Of a stretch of 64,000 nt of DNA, positions 12,281 to 23,172 are shown one piece after another. Made by a program: the position numbers and the translations under genes. Positions within the stretch are counted from its first letter, which is position 1. Each line of letters opens with the position of its first letter. The stretch is from Takakia lepidozioides (Eukaryota > Streptophyta > Takakiopsida > Takakiales > Takakiaceae): positions 64,149,053 through 64,213,052 of the forward strand of contig CM060732.1 in NCBI GenBank assembly GCA_030704615.1. Direction: 5' to 3'. A model generated the notes under the pieces. The model did not search any database. It was not told the origin of the DNA and was given only the letters and a program-made list of their open reading frames with translations.

Positions 12281-13262
12281 TGTTAGAGGACTGTAGGGGA
12301 CTTAGACACTTATACGGGATCTGTAGGGTACCCTTAATTTTGCACAGACTGAGACCAACAGGAGCCTTAGGGGTGACAGCAGCGCACTGTAGAGGGGGGT
12401 TACACAGTCGTCACAGCCGACACAGCCCACACAGCCGACACAGCCCGTCACAGTCGTCACAGCCCACACAGCCGACACAGCCCACACAGCCCACACAGCC
12501 AACACAGCCCGTCACAGTCGTCACAGCAGACACAGCCCACACAGCCCGTCACAGTCGTCACAGCAGACATAGCCCACACAGCCAGTCACAGCCCGGCACA
12601 GCCAAACACAGCCAGTCATCGCTTGACACAGCTGTCACGATAATAGGGAACGAAGAGTAGGACAGGGAACGACTGTGGGAACAATACCTGTGAAGGGAAC
12701 ATGTTAGTTCACAGACGACGGTTAGAGAGGGAAACGGTTAGAACCGCGGATAGGAGGATAAAGGGAGAAACGGGGAATGAAGGAGGGATTATTCGGGGAG
12801 GACTTCTGAGTCAGGCTGGAGCGGAGATCGGAGGCAAGAGATGGAGAGCACGGTGAAGGAGAAAAGAGGATTAGTAGATGCTTGTTATATGCAAAGCTGT
12901 AGTGATATTGGAGAGCAGATTAGAGACATAATGGCTTCGGCCTGATACCTGATAAATCATAATCTGATACTTATAAGATACAATCACACTGTGTAGAGAG
13001 ATCTGAGAGAAGCTGTGGATTGAATGGATGAGTGAAGGAAACCGATAGATTGATGAAGCAAACTGATACTTAATTATCAATGGTAAGGTAGCTAAGATGA
13101 ATGCGAAAAGGGAAACAAATAGGAAACACCCCCATGATACACTAGCTGTAGGTCATGACTGATTGTTCTGCGCGGGCTGAGTACTTAGAGATTTCCAACT
13201 CTTCTATCTTGGAGTTTCCGCCTCGGATAGCGAAGGGATGGGTGAGTAAAAGCCGCGCGACA
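12281..13262 (+). repeat. 3' LTR of element A
   Basis: 982 bp, matching 390-1366. The CACAGCC-type array occupies about 12402-12640. It ends GCGACA at 13262, followed by the right target duplication cacat. Confidence 0.93.
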
Positions 13263-14264
13263 CACATGCTCTCCCTCATTCCCCACCCGACTGCACCAAT
13301 GAGGCCAGCCATGTTGTTGCCTCCTGAAGACAAATAACCCCTCCAAATTCAAAAAAAGAAACAAACAACAAAGAAAATCATGCATGCAAAGGAAAGGATA
13401 AAACATGGAACAAGGTGCGACAGTTGTACCTTTGCAAGCTTGTCCGACTCGCCCCCGGTGTCACCCGATGTGGTAGGAGTCCCTGTTGCCGGTGTGCCCA
13501 CGCTATCCCCTCCCGGAGCGCCACTGGAAGTAGATTCCAGATGTGGAGCATAGCCGGCGGCGGCGCCCCGTAGTCCAGGCCCTTCTTTGCTGACCACTCA
13601 GGCTCAGGGGGCGGCGTCGCTGATCGGCTAGGCCGCTCCAAACCGGCCCATACCTCCTCCCCCCCCCCCCCCCCCCCAAATGCGTATTAGGGTAGAAGCC
13701 CTCATCCGGCTTGACTTCTTCGAGGCGCTTCGCTATCTCGGCCACTTCATTGGCCCTCCTCGTCTCCTCCTCCCTCATCGACAACATTGGGCTAGCAATG
13801 GAGGCTTTCAAAGGCCCTTGAACCTGACGTTGGGCCTTGGCAAAGTGCAGCCTTTGCTGCGGAGGAAGGGGTCGCTATGGGGGTGACATCCAAAAGTTGC
13901 CCATACCGGGCCCCCGAGCGGGTGATGTGCTTGCCAAGTACATTTCACCCGTCTTGGTGGCCAGGGGTGTGCTCAACTGAGCATCCGGCTCAGCAACAAC
14001 CTCCCGAATAAGAGAGCTAGCTGAGCCGGCCCTTGGCGCATCCAAGATGTGGACAAGAGGGGGGGTACTGGCCTCGGGGGGCAGATGAGCCCTCCGGCTG
14101 CGGTTGTCGACGGGGTTGGTTAACTGTGAGACGCCCTGGCGCGTCACACGTGCCGGCAGAGCAAATGGATTGTCCGCCCCTTTCTTTGGGGTAGGGGACT
14201 TCTTCTCTTCTCTTTCCCCATAAGCTGGCACCTGTCATGCAAACCCACAAGTTGGCCTCATTAG
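13263..14264 (-). pseudogene. Unrecognised minus-strand gene fragment between element A and the hAT
   Basis: GC-rich sequence with several minus-strand open stretches: 14231-13875 (Pro/Arg/Ser-rich) and 13811-13503 (charged, helix-forming, rich in Glu and Arg). Coding-like features continue on the same strand at 387-4 beyond element A. The tract catgacag just upstream of 14231 looks like a splice acceptor. A run of about 18 cytosines lies near 13660-13678. No family is recognised. It may be the host gene or older element hit first by the hAT and by element A. Confidence 0.3.
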
Positions 14265-14272
14265 GAAACAAC
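14265..14272. repeat. hAT target site duplication, left (gaaacaac)
   Basis: The eight bases before the left inverted repeat are identical to 29982-29989 after the right one. Confidence 0.92.
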
Positions 14273-14289
14273 CAGTGTTGGGCGGTTAT
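14273..14289 (+). repeat. hAT terminal inverted repeat, left
   Basis: 17-bp terminus CAGTGTTGGGCGGTTAT, matched by the inverse at 29965-29981 with one mismatch. It is followed by GGTTATAACCG-type subterminal motifs and a (TA)n run at about 14333-14352. Confidence 0.92.
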
Positions 14290-14834
14290 GAACTTTGGCC
14301 GGTTATAACCGCCTGTTATTAGACCGGTTATATATATATATATATATATATGCGGAGGAGGTGCAAAAATAAAAATAAAAACCCGAATATAAACAGATCC
14401 GGCAGAGGCTAGGGGTTGAGATAACCGGCGGGCTTCGAGAACCGGCGAGCAAGTTTGGTTTTTTATTTATTGGTATCCGGCCATGGCCTTAAAAAAGGAC
14501 CTGGTTATCAATAAATAGTGTCAGCATATACCCTTGCTAAGATTAATGTGACACATCAATCCAAGGCGATAGGGTTTAGAAACAAGTTTCGCCAGTTGGT
14601 TTGGTGTGAAGAATGCTTTTCGTCTTTTCATGGTGGCTAAGAAGATCCGTAGTAAACCTCCCTTCATTGTGAGGCGGCTGCTGGATTCGGCTGCTGGAGT
14701 ACGTAATTAATTAGGTGTGGAAGGGCGGCAACCACCTCTCAAGCTATTGAGATAGTATGCGGGCCCCTCTTTCCATTTTGTTATTATGTTGGTTTAGTTT
14801 AGGATCTATGGAGCATGCACTGGCCTCTATGATC

Positions 14835-15055
14835 TGTGGTGGAACCCACTTGAGAGTATGGAGGAGTCTTCAGACAGGAGCAAGCTATCTTACACAGATG
14901 TGTGATGTGTGGTGGAACCCACATTTTGTGTGAAGTAGCTAGAGGGACGGTGGGGCAGGTCCGAGATTGCAAGGCCATCTTGACTTGTAATTTAGGGTGT
15001 CTGGAGCATGGATGTCATGGCCCTGCATCGTGTGATCATGTGTGGTGGAACCCAC
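14835..15055. repeat. Three copies of a 15-bp motif in the hAT leader
   Basis: TGTGGTGGAACCCAC occurs at 14835-14849, 14908-14922 and 15041-15055, identical each time and partly palindromic. Short subterminal repeats upstream of hAT transposase genes often bind the transposase; that role here is inference. The rest of 14290-15128 shows no gene. Confidence 0.7.
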
Positions 15056-15128
15056 ACTTTGTCAAGTAGTTAAAAGCTTTTCATGTGTTTCTTGATCAAC
15101 TTTTAGCTCTGCAAACCAGATTTCTATC

Positions 15129-17575
15129 TTGAGGGCATTAAGTTACTATGAATTGAATGAGATGTGGGCAATGGATAGTCAATGTGCAAGTGCTTCTATG
15201 CATGATTTGGTTTCTGATCACTCTGCCCCTATACGGGAATCTTTAGGATCTGCCAGCAGTAACCATGCTACAAAATCATTGAATCGACATGTGGAGATTG
15301 GGAGTTTTGGGGGGCCCACGGAGAGCCAGGAACCAAGTGAGCAAGTGGTGTCATCTAATGATGAGGAAGGGGAGTGACTATTGCTAGACAGTCAGCTACG
15401 ACTCTTGCATGAACAGGCCCGATTCTGGAAACCTCACAATCGAAACTCTCCAACATGGGCGTTTTACAACATCAATGACAACATGCCAGTGGATGCAGCT
15501 AAGCCTCAGGTAATGCGATGCATTATGTGTCATACTGCCACAGTTGGTCCTGCCATATTAGCATTACGCACCAGATGTCGAAAAGGTCTCATCACGTACT
15601 TCAAGGCCAATGGCATCACAGCGATGAGAAAACATGTTGAGGTAGAGCACTTGCGGGTGTCTTCAAAATATAAAGAGAAAGTAAATAGTAGAGAGAGGAA
15701 CCCTTTGGATCGACGGCCTGCTAAAAAACGTCCTGGTGTCAGTCCAACCGCAATTTCAGAATATTTTGGGGCTGTCAACCCATTCAAGAAAGATGACCTA
15801 GTCCAAAAGGCCTTTTTGGAGGATCTGGTTTTGATGGTCATTAAACAGTACATTTCTCTTAGGACAGTCGAGTCGATCTGGCTACAAAGAATGGCCCTCC
15901 GTCTATGTCCCAGGGTAGTCTTCCCAAGTAGGAAAGTTTTCACTGATGAGGTGTTGCCTTCACTAGTTGAGAGAACCTTACAAACTTTTGTTGTTCTTGC
16001 TTTGGCCTCTTGTGTCTCGGCTATAGCCAGCTTTGATTTGTGGATGTCCAAAGGAGCTTATGATGTTTTTGCCCTCGTCATTAACTTCTTGTCATCTGAT
16101 TGGGAACCAAAACATGTAACCATAGGCCTGTTTGAAGCCACAGAAACAAGTGGTCAGGCCATGGCCATGAAACTTCAGCAACTTCTTGCTAAGTTCTCTT
16201 TGACAAAAAAGATATTGTGCTATGTAAAAGACGAGGGTTCAAATTTGGCAAGCATGACACAAGCACTCAAGTCAGTTGTGAGTTGTGACAATTTACAGTT
16301 GAAGGAACCTTTCTCTGGATCATGCTTTGGACATGCTATGTCAAAAGCATGCCAATACACCACCGCGGATGAGAAAGTATGTACAGGGTTATCTTATGTC
16401 TCCATCAAGGCTGCCCAAAGTGACATACAGAAATGCATTACATGGCCTAAGAAGTCAGGTAAGAGCCGTCAAGAATGGCAGAAGGCATGCATAGATTCTG
16501 GCATGCGGCCCCGCAAGCTTAATACTCCTGTCAAAACAAGGTAAGTTTGTTATTTTATGTTTGTTTGTACTATGATCATAATTAATGCATCTGTAATCTG
16601 ATGTAGGCCTAGTAATAATTATGTCTTTACTGTGTATACTACTTTTGATGCTTTGTGACAATCTGGTCATAACTATTAATATTACTGCAATCTGGTTAGA
16701 ATTATGTTTTGTAATCTGGTTGTTTATTGTTTATAACCTAATCAATTTTCCTGCAACATTGTGGTCACCATTAATTGTTCATGATATTTGTTATGTGGTC
16801 ACTCGTTGAATTTTGATGTAGTATCTATGGGGAGGGTGCAGGTTTGCAAGTAAGGTGTTGATGTTTGAGGATGCTCTACGTTTCCAAACTGCCATCAATT
16901 TATGCTACAGCTGTCAAACATTGGTCTTGCAAGCTCGAGTTCCGGTAAAACTTGGGCTATTGTTGGGGCTGTTGTGAAAACACTATCTCATGTTGTCACT
17001 AGTTGCGTGCTCAACCAAAGTCGAGGCCATTGGTTGCTCACCGACGCTTTGAATGTGGCAGTAACTATGTCGTTGCAATTCCAGCGAGAGATTGCAGCGA
17101 TTACGATTGAAAACAGGTTTGTCGAAGCCTCACAACCAATGGCTTTGACCGGGAGTTGGCTGATTTGAGTGTTGCAATGAAGAAAGAAGTGATTGGTGTT
17201 TTGTCACCTTTCTTGGCTTTCATGCATAAGTACGACAAGTCAAAAGCCCATAATATGCTTGCTTTGATGCTTGAACCTCGCTTCAAGGGCATGGCTTTGG
17301 TTTCGGAGTATGTAGGCCGAGAGGTGGCCCTCCGAATCGTGGAAGAATATGACACGAAATCTTTACATCCTTTGCTTCTCACATGTTTCCAAGCTTTGGT
17401 ACCATCTAGCCCCTTGGAAAGTGATTGTGGTCAAGTGCATGGCAACACTCATGATTTATTCACGACCTCCGAAACAACGGCTGAAACCACCAAAGACATT
17501 GTCGTGCGCATACGTATCGCTACACAACTACATCGCTGTCCAAACCACACCACACATATATGCATAATAAAGTAG
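15129..17575 (+). pseudogene. hAT transposase, N-terminal and central part
   Basis: One frame runs from 15129 through a TGA at 15375 to 16544. It contains a BED-type zinc finger (Cys-x2-Cys near 15527 and His-x4/5-His near 15635) and the start of the RNase H-like core, with Asp-Leu-Trp-Met-Ser-Lys near 16036 and Lys-Asp-Glu-Gly-Ser-Asn near 16230. A GTAAGT donor lies at about 16541 and an acceptor near 16820. The next exon area is frameshifted but resumes at 17156-17575 with a region typical of hAT cores (Met-Leu-Glu-Pro-Arg-Phe-Lys-Gly near 17270). The rest of the protein lies at 28838-29249. It is broken by stops and the nested insertion, hence non-functional. Confidence 0.85.
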
Positions 17576-17585
17576 TCTGCCACAA

Positions 17586-17674
17586 TGATAAGAAAGCTAA
17601 GAACACACCGTTCACACAAGAAACAACATGAATCCAACAGCATCACTCTTTAAGATAATAGTCGAGCTAGGGGA
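17586..17674 (-). repeat. Left copy of an 88-bp direct repeat (possible truncated LTR of element M)
   Basis: It begins TGATAAGAAAGCTAAG and matches 28488-28576 with two or three differences. Homology stops at ...agtcgagc, so if this is the 3' LTR, its U3 part has been lost. It lies just outside the end of the polyprotein frame, where a 3' LTR is expected. Confidence 0.5.
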
Positions 17675-17922
17675 GCTGGTGGATAGGTCCCTCTAACTCC
17701 AGATAGCTACAAGATGTAATAGCCACAACCGTACAAAGTCCTCTATCACTGTCCCTATTGTACTCAAACTCTAAAGACCAAGAGGCTGGGTACAAGAGTA
17801 GCCCCATCATTAGTCGCCGTCTTGTAATCTGTGAACTTGAGCCATGATCTCGTGTGTTCAAGGTCTCCTAGTAGCTTGGCCTTGCATTTCTTGTTAGCCT
17901 CCCATGGTTGTATCCACTCCCA

Positions 17923-19215
17923 CTATCCAATGCATTATGGACATAACCAATCCCCATCCGGAACCATCTCAAGAGGTGGAGTCAAGCATCCCATATGCCA
18001 ACCTCTAGAGCATCGATTACACACCAACATGGTGGCTGCCCCTTTAGCAGACCCACACAACATGCACCTCAAACTTGCAGATACCACTGCCAGGTTTGGG
18101 TCAATCATGCCATCGACATTTGGAAGGTGACATGGCGCACAATTACGCACATGGTCCTTCCAAGTTATGCCATCCCGACCCTCTAAGACCAAGACGCCTG
18201 AGGGCAAGACCTCTCGAACCCTCAAAATAACACGTCCTGCAGTCACATCCAAGGTCGTAGGAGCAGTCTGCTGCAGATAGACATAGTCACCAGGGTTGAA
18301 TCTCCGAACCCTAGGACGATAGCCCCCACCATGTATGGTAGCATACCTCAACGTATCACGGTGTTGTGCAATGGCAAGGTTCTCGAAAGCCATGGGCATG
18401 ACTTTCTTGAACAACTCTGCACGCTGCTCACATGCACGTGCCCACACGTCCGGATCGTCAAGGTTAAGAACTGTAGCAACTTCCCTGCGAATGGATGTAG
18501 GCAAATCCGGCTCTTGGCCAAAGAGAAGAAAGTATGGTGAGAAGGAGGCAAGTGATGCTTGCTTGCTGAACCTATAGCCCATGGCTAACCAGGGTAACTG
18601 AAGGTCCCAATCTCCTAGGTGTCCCTTCTGCAAGCCGTACTTGCGCAAACCCCTCTTTACTATCTGAACAACTCTCTCTGCCAAGCCATCGGCCTCAAGA
18701 TGATCCCGAGAAGTGGTGCGGTGGTCTATCAAGGCCTTGTCACACAAAGCCTGAAACTCCCCCAAGAACTTTCTCCCTTGGTCCGTGAGTATCTCAGCTG
18801 GAGCACCGAATCAGCTAAGCACACAATCCAAGAATGCAAACGCAGCTCCCTCACTAGCCTTATCAGACAATGGAACCAACTCAATCCACTTGGAGAAGTG
18901 CTCCACCATCACCAACACGTACTTGTTGTGGCGCATGGTCAGTGGCAACGGCCCTGCAAAGTCAAGACTCCACCTGTAGCCCAATCCCATGATCGGAAGA
19001 GGGTGCAATTGTGGAGTAGGGGCGTTGAATGAAGCACGCACCCTGTCACACACCATGCACCTAGCCACAAATTGTTGCACCTCTATGTGCATACCACGCC
19101 ACCAATACTGCCCCTATAGTAGACTATGAGTGCGTCGCACCCCAAAATGCCCCAACTCCTCATGGGCATGCCGCACTAACCGTGCCCGCTGTGTTGGGTG
19201 AGGCACAATCCTCAC
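17923..19215 (-). pseudogene. Integrase with C-terminal PHD finger, element M copy 1
   Basis: Joins viral-type cDNA into the genome. Reading leftward: a His-His-Cys-Cys zinc-binding region (about 19170-19030, stop TAG at 19116-19114), the catalytic core with Asp in Leu-Asp-Phe-Ala-Gly-Pro (near 18965), Asp in Leu-Thr-Asp-Gln-Gly (near 18795, just after a TGA at 18813-18811) and Glu in Gly-Leu-Ala-Glu-Arg (near 18690). A C-terminal beta-barrel-like region follows at about 18300-18150. The last 45 codons (18063-17926) form a PHD finger, Cys-x2-Cys...Cys-x2-Cys-x4-His-x2-Cys...Trp-x-Cys-x2-Cys, in which a TAA at 17937-17935 falls just before the last cysteine. PHD fingers read histone tails, so a role in insertion targeting is plausible. 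Confidence 0.85.
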
Positions 19216-21057
19216 TCAACCATCCTCCCACACTCGGAGCAGGTGTGTTCCCTCCCACTTGAACCTCTTGGCTCGTTGTAGGATCCGATCTCTCTCCTTG
19301 GCAGTCACAGTGGCTGTCGTGTCTCCAGTGCAAAGATAGTCCAACATAGCTGAATCCTCATGTATATCTTTGGCGCCACCTTGCTCATTGCTGGCCTCAG
19401 GGTCCTCAGACACTTGATCCACAGTCATCCCTGTTGCAGGTCCAACCTGGCCTTCCGCTGCCAAGATACACAGAAATGCAGATGCATGCCATCCGGGCAC
19501 CATCTCCTCGTCTATCTCACCATGCCACTGAGCTCCAGTGTCATCCTGCTGGCTCGTGCATGGATTGCGACTCAACCCATCTGCATTGCGATTGACCAAA
19601 CCCGGTCGATGCACCACCTGAAAGTCATACTCTTGAAAGATGAGTGCCCACCGTGCAAGCTTCCCCGTAAGCTTGTCTGACTCCATCAACCACTTGAGTG
19701 GTTGGTGATCCGTGACAAGGGTGAAGAGATTGCCGTATAGATAGCACCTGAAGTGTGCCACGGCCCACACTGCAGCTAAGCATTCTCCCTCATATGAGCT
19801 ATACTTAGACTTGGCAGCATTGTTCAAGCGGCTAGCGTAAGCCACTACGAACTCTCTTCCCTCATCATCCACCTGTGTGAGCACTGCTCCAAGCCCCAGC
19901 ATGCTCCAATCCGTATGCAGCTGAAAAGGACGCCCCCTGATAGGTCGTCTCAAGATGGGTGCCGAGGTCAACCTCGCCTTGAGCTCTTGAAAAGCTTGTT
20001 CTTGCTCATCTTCCCACTGCCACTCCTGGTCCACCTTGGTCAGCTTGGTTAGAGCCTTTGCAATGGCACTAAATCCCTTAACAAACCGTCTATAATAGTT
20101 TGCTAACCCCATGAAAGCTCGAACTCGGCTTACATCCGTGGGGCGTGGAACCTGTGCAATGGACTCTACCTTAGTCTGTTGTACCCCCAATCCTCCAGGA
20201 TATATCATGTGACCCAGATACTCAATCTGGTTGTGGAAAAACTTGCACTTTCCCGGATGTAACTTCAATCCGTGCGCCCTCAAGCGCTCAAATACCCCCT
20301 GAAGGTGTCTCTCATGCTCTTCCACCGTAGCACTAAAAATGATGATGTCATCTATGTAGCACCGAGCAAATTCCACCCCTGCTAGAATCCTGTCCATGAC
20401 TCTCTGAAATTCTGCCGGAGCGTTCTTAAGCCCAAATGGTAAGAACCGCCACTGGTATAGGCAATCCTTCCCATGCTCATTGATCCCCCAGAATGCCGTC
20501 TTTTGCTTACCCGCCTCCTTGATCGGCAACTGGTGATATCCGGATCGTAAATCCAACGTGCTAAAGACCTTGGCATGCCCAATGGCATCAAAGATCTCCT
20601 CTGGTGTCGGCATGGCATACCTATCGGACTTGGTCTGACGATTTACAGGCCGGTAATCACCGCACATACGTCTCTCCGTCCAATTGCCATAGACATCCTT
20701 CTTGGCTGGCATCACTGTGGCTGAAGCATACTCTCCCCCAGATAGCTCCACCAAACCATCCTCCCAAAGGTCTTGAGTTCTCATCTGAATCAAGGACCTC
20801 TCCATGTCACTGTATCTATAGGGTCTCCGAAAGATTGGCGTGTCAGTAGCCAATTCAATGTGAATCTCTTGACCCTTCAGTGCTCCTAAGTCCTTCAAAC
20901 TAAAGGCAAAGCAATTCCTGTAAGCCCTCAGGAACCACCGTATACGTCGTCTCTGTCCTCCGGTGACAATGGGTCCAATGTCAGGCTCCCAATTGTCCTC
21001 CGTAACTGCAACCTTAAGTCTAGTGGGCTTAGAGGTAGAGGATGCGTCCCGTGGTTG
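19216..21057 (-). pseudogene. Reverse transcriptase-RNase H, element M copy 1
   Basis: Copies element RNA into DNA. The frame follows a TAG at 21060-21058 without shift and runs to a TGA at 19218-19216. RT landmarks are Pro-Phe-Gly-Leu-Lys-Asn-Ala-Pro (about 20440) and the catalytic Tyr-Ile-Asp-Asp (about 20350). The thumb and tether follow with Phe-Met-Gly-Leu-Ala-Asn-Tyr-Tyr-Arg-Arg-Phe (about 20100). RNase H carries an Asp in the Leu-His-Thr-Asp box (about 19915), Glu in Tyr-Glu-Gly-Glu (about 19795) and Thr-Asp-His-Gln (about 19710). Apart from the flanking stops this 600-residue stretch is fully open, which argues for a relatively recent copy. Confidence 0.9.
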
Positions 21058-21060
21058 CTA
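21052..21060 (-). promoter_or_regulatory. Candidate readthrough stop TAG-CAACCA, copy 1
   Basis: The TAG (21060-21058) separating methyltransferase from reverse transcriptase is followed by CAACCA. Copy 2 has the same TAG and the same six bases at 56046-56038. UAG followed by CARYYA is the established leaky stop context of tobacco mosaic virus type. Its conservation in two diverged copies, while other stops are not shared, suggests function. Readthrough itself is inferred. Confidence 0.6.
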
Positions 21061-22434
21061 TGCCGCAACCTCTTGAGCAGTACTCCCTGCCTGCTCAGTC
21101 AATGACAAAGCCTCATCCTGCCCCATCATCTCATTCTTGAGGACCTCATCAACCCGAGAAGAATCCCCAACCTCATCCATCACAGCTGCCTTGGTTGCCA
21201 ACTCCCTCTGAACCTCGAGCACCTCCCACGTGTGCCATGGATGTCTACACCCCGTGGTCCTCGCCGGCTTGCCCCCACTAGCTGCCTGTACCGTCTTGGT
21301 AGACAGAGAGACCGTCAAGGGAAGTGCACTCCGCACTCTACGTTGCTCAGCCATAGCGAAGCTGATAATCCAGGTCAAGCAATTGAGATCCATTGCTTGC
21401 CCCAACACCTGACGACGTGATGCCTCAGAAAGAGAAGGCACCGTCGTGGTCCCAGTGGAAAACCCCATAGCCCGCTCTCGCTCGTCGGCATTAGGCTCCA
21501 CTAACTGCTGCAACTGATCATCCCACAGGAGGCCAGGTCCACCATCCCGAAAAGCATGGGATCCTGGGAAGCTGAGCAGTGTAGGTAATGCTGCTCGTGG
21601 TTGACCCACCCTGTTGACCACTGCCAAAGGCGAACGGTCATCGTGTCTCACACGTTGAGACTGCCTCCCTGTGTCCAAAATATTGTCCACTGTGAGATGT
21701 GTTGGCCGCTGCACCCCATCAAATGCACGCTTGAGCAGTGCGGGTGGCATCAAGTTAGTCCACCATAGCCGTGGATGATGAGCCCGTGATCCCACTGCAG
21801 CTGCATCCAGCAGCACTGCTGACCCAAGCCACGACCGGACTTGATGCACACTGGCCATCACCCTGGCCCGAGAATCGCCCATCAGTGGCACATTCTCCAA
21901 GATGTATGCTGGAGATACAGCTTGATGAAGCTGCAAGTGGCGCAAAATCCGTACCATCTCCCAAAACAGACCCGTCCTCGAGTCTCGCAATCCATTGTCA
22001 TGCCCGGCTGATGAATGCCCTTGGCAGGGCCAACCTGCCACTACCAGATCAATGGAGCCAACCTGCTCCAAATCCTGCGCCCCCAGCAACGAAATGTCTG
22101 CTGGCAAGGCTTGTTGGTATCCACGAACTGCAGACACTGACAACAAATCAGGGTACTGTTGTACCAATTGAGCAACATGGCGCAGTGAGACGCATTGTGC
22201 AGTCTCATCTTTCTCCACATACAGGTAACGCCTTACCCGCACACCTGCCTATAGCACAGCAGCCAATCCGGTGCTGATCCCGCCAAACAAGTCCAGAAGG
22301 CAAATGTCTTCATCCGGATACTGCCACACAATAGGTGTGGTATCCAATGGTGACAACTGAGGTGGTCCTAGTGCAATACCCGCACTCTCCTCCTCTCCTG
22401 ACGGTACAAAAGCCTCTACCCAGGCTTGTTGCAC
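21061..22434 (-). pseudogene. C5 cytosine DNA methyltransferase domain, element M copy 1
   Basis: Transfers a methyl group from S-adenosylmethionine to cytosine C5 in DNA. Motifs appear in canonical order: I, Asp-Leu-Phe-Gly-Gly (about 22300); II-like Tyr-Val-Glu-Lys-Asp (about 22215); IV, Pro-Cys-Gln with the catalytic cysteine (about 22022); VI, Glu-Asn-Val (about 21900); VIII, Arg-x-Arg-Leu-Trp-Trp-Thr-Asn-Leu (about 21770); IX/X, Arg-Ala-Met-Gly-Phe, then Arg-Arg-Gln-Val-Leu-Gly-Gln-Ala (about 21465-21390). The Trp-x-Asn-Leu box and short spacing resemble DNMT3/DRM rather than MET1/DNMT1. It lies in frame between protease and RT. One premature TAG at 22251-22249, where copy 2 has CAA, breaks it directly after motif I. 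Confidence 0.9.
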
Positions 22435-22449
22435 CCGTTGATCAGCAAC

Positions 22450-23172
22450 CTACTGCAAATCCTTGCTCGTACCCCACAATGGAGTGTGAGCAACCATGGC
22501 AGGCAACTCCGCCATACCATGCATGTCATCCTGCTCTGTTGGAGGTGGCACATCCTCTGCATGGGCATTGCCTTCCAGCAACTCTCCAGGCCAACTAACT
22601 GCAGCTGTAAAGGCGGCTAGTGTTGGCATCTTGCCCCGTTGGGCAGCCGCAATACCCCCAATGAATGTCACAGGGAGCTGTGCACGACAACCATCCCCTG
22701 ATTGCCATCCAGGCCTGTAGGATGCTGACTCCTCCCAAAAGTCCAGGATGAAGCCCATGGGATATAACACTGCCCCACCAATGAGGACATCATAAGAGAC
22801 CGCGTCTGTCACAATGGCCTTGGCTCGCATCATTGAGCCATCTATAGGATGATCCGGCTGCAGTCTAATGGCCAACTGATGTCATGTCATGCCCCGAGCC
22901 GGCTTTGATCCTCCCAGAGATGTTTGTATCTGGAAAGGACAAGGCTTCATATCCGCCTCCATGAGGCCCAAACCTGCAATAGCAGCTTTGCCCAACATTA
23001 CTGGCTGAGCTCCCGAGTCCAACAAGACCCGAAGTGGCCGGTACTTCTTGCCTGCCGGTCCACTCAATGAGAAAATGCCTCCCTGGTTGTCTAACAAGAC
23101 AACTCCAGGTGTCACCATGGCACGCTCAAAAGCTGGCCTAGCTGGCAGCTCCGTCAACTTGGCAGCTGCAGC
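22450..23172 (-). pseudogene. Aspartic protease and linker, element M copy 1
   Basis: Processes the polyprotein. The active-site loop Leu-Leu-Asp-Ser-Gly-Ala lies at about 23025, followed by the hydrophobic Gly-Leu-Gly-Leu strand. The second half ends in a Leu-Ile-Gly-Gly-Ala-Val box (about 22775), typical of retroelement proteases. In-frame stops lie at 22884-22882 (TGA; copy 2 has TGT) and 22452-22450 (TAG; copy 2 has CGA). A Pro/Glu-rich linker then leads into the methyltransferase. Same frame as gag and the methyltransferase. Confidence 0.82.

Larger units (their letters stand above)
390..13262 (+). mobile_element. Ty3/Gypsy LTR retrotransposon A (degenerate copy)
   Basis: A 12.9-kb element with direct LTRs (390-1366 and 12281-13262) beginning TGTTAG and ending GCGACA. 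It has a primer binding site after the 5' LTR and a polypurine tract before the 3' LTR. The flanking pentamers cacgt (385-389) and cacat (13263-13267) differ by one G-to-A change and fit a 5-bp target duplication. The order is ORF1, gag-protease, RT-RNaseH-integrase, then a long ORF. It is nearly identical internally to element B, but every ORF is broken by small deletions, so it is non-autonomous. No chromodomain was seen. The primer site and post-pol ORF resemble the non-chromoviral Tat/Athila/Ogre side of plant Gypsy elements. Confidence 0.93.
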
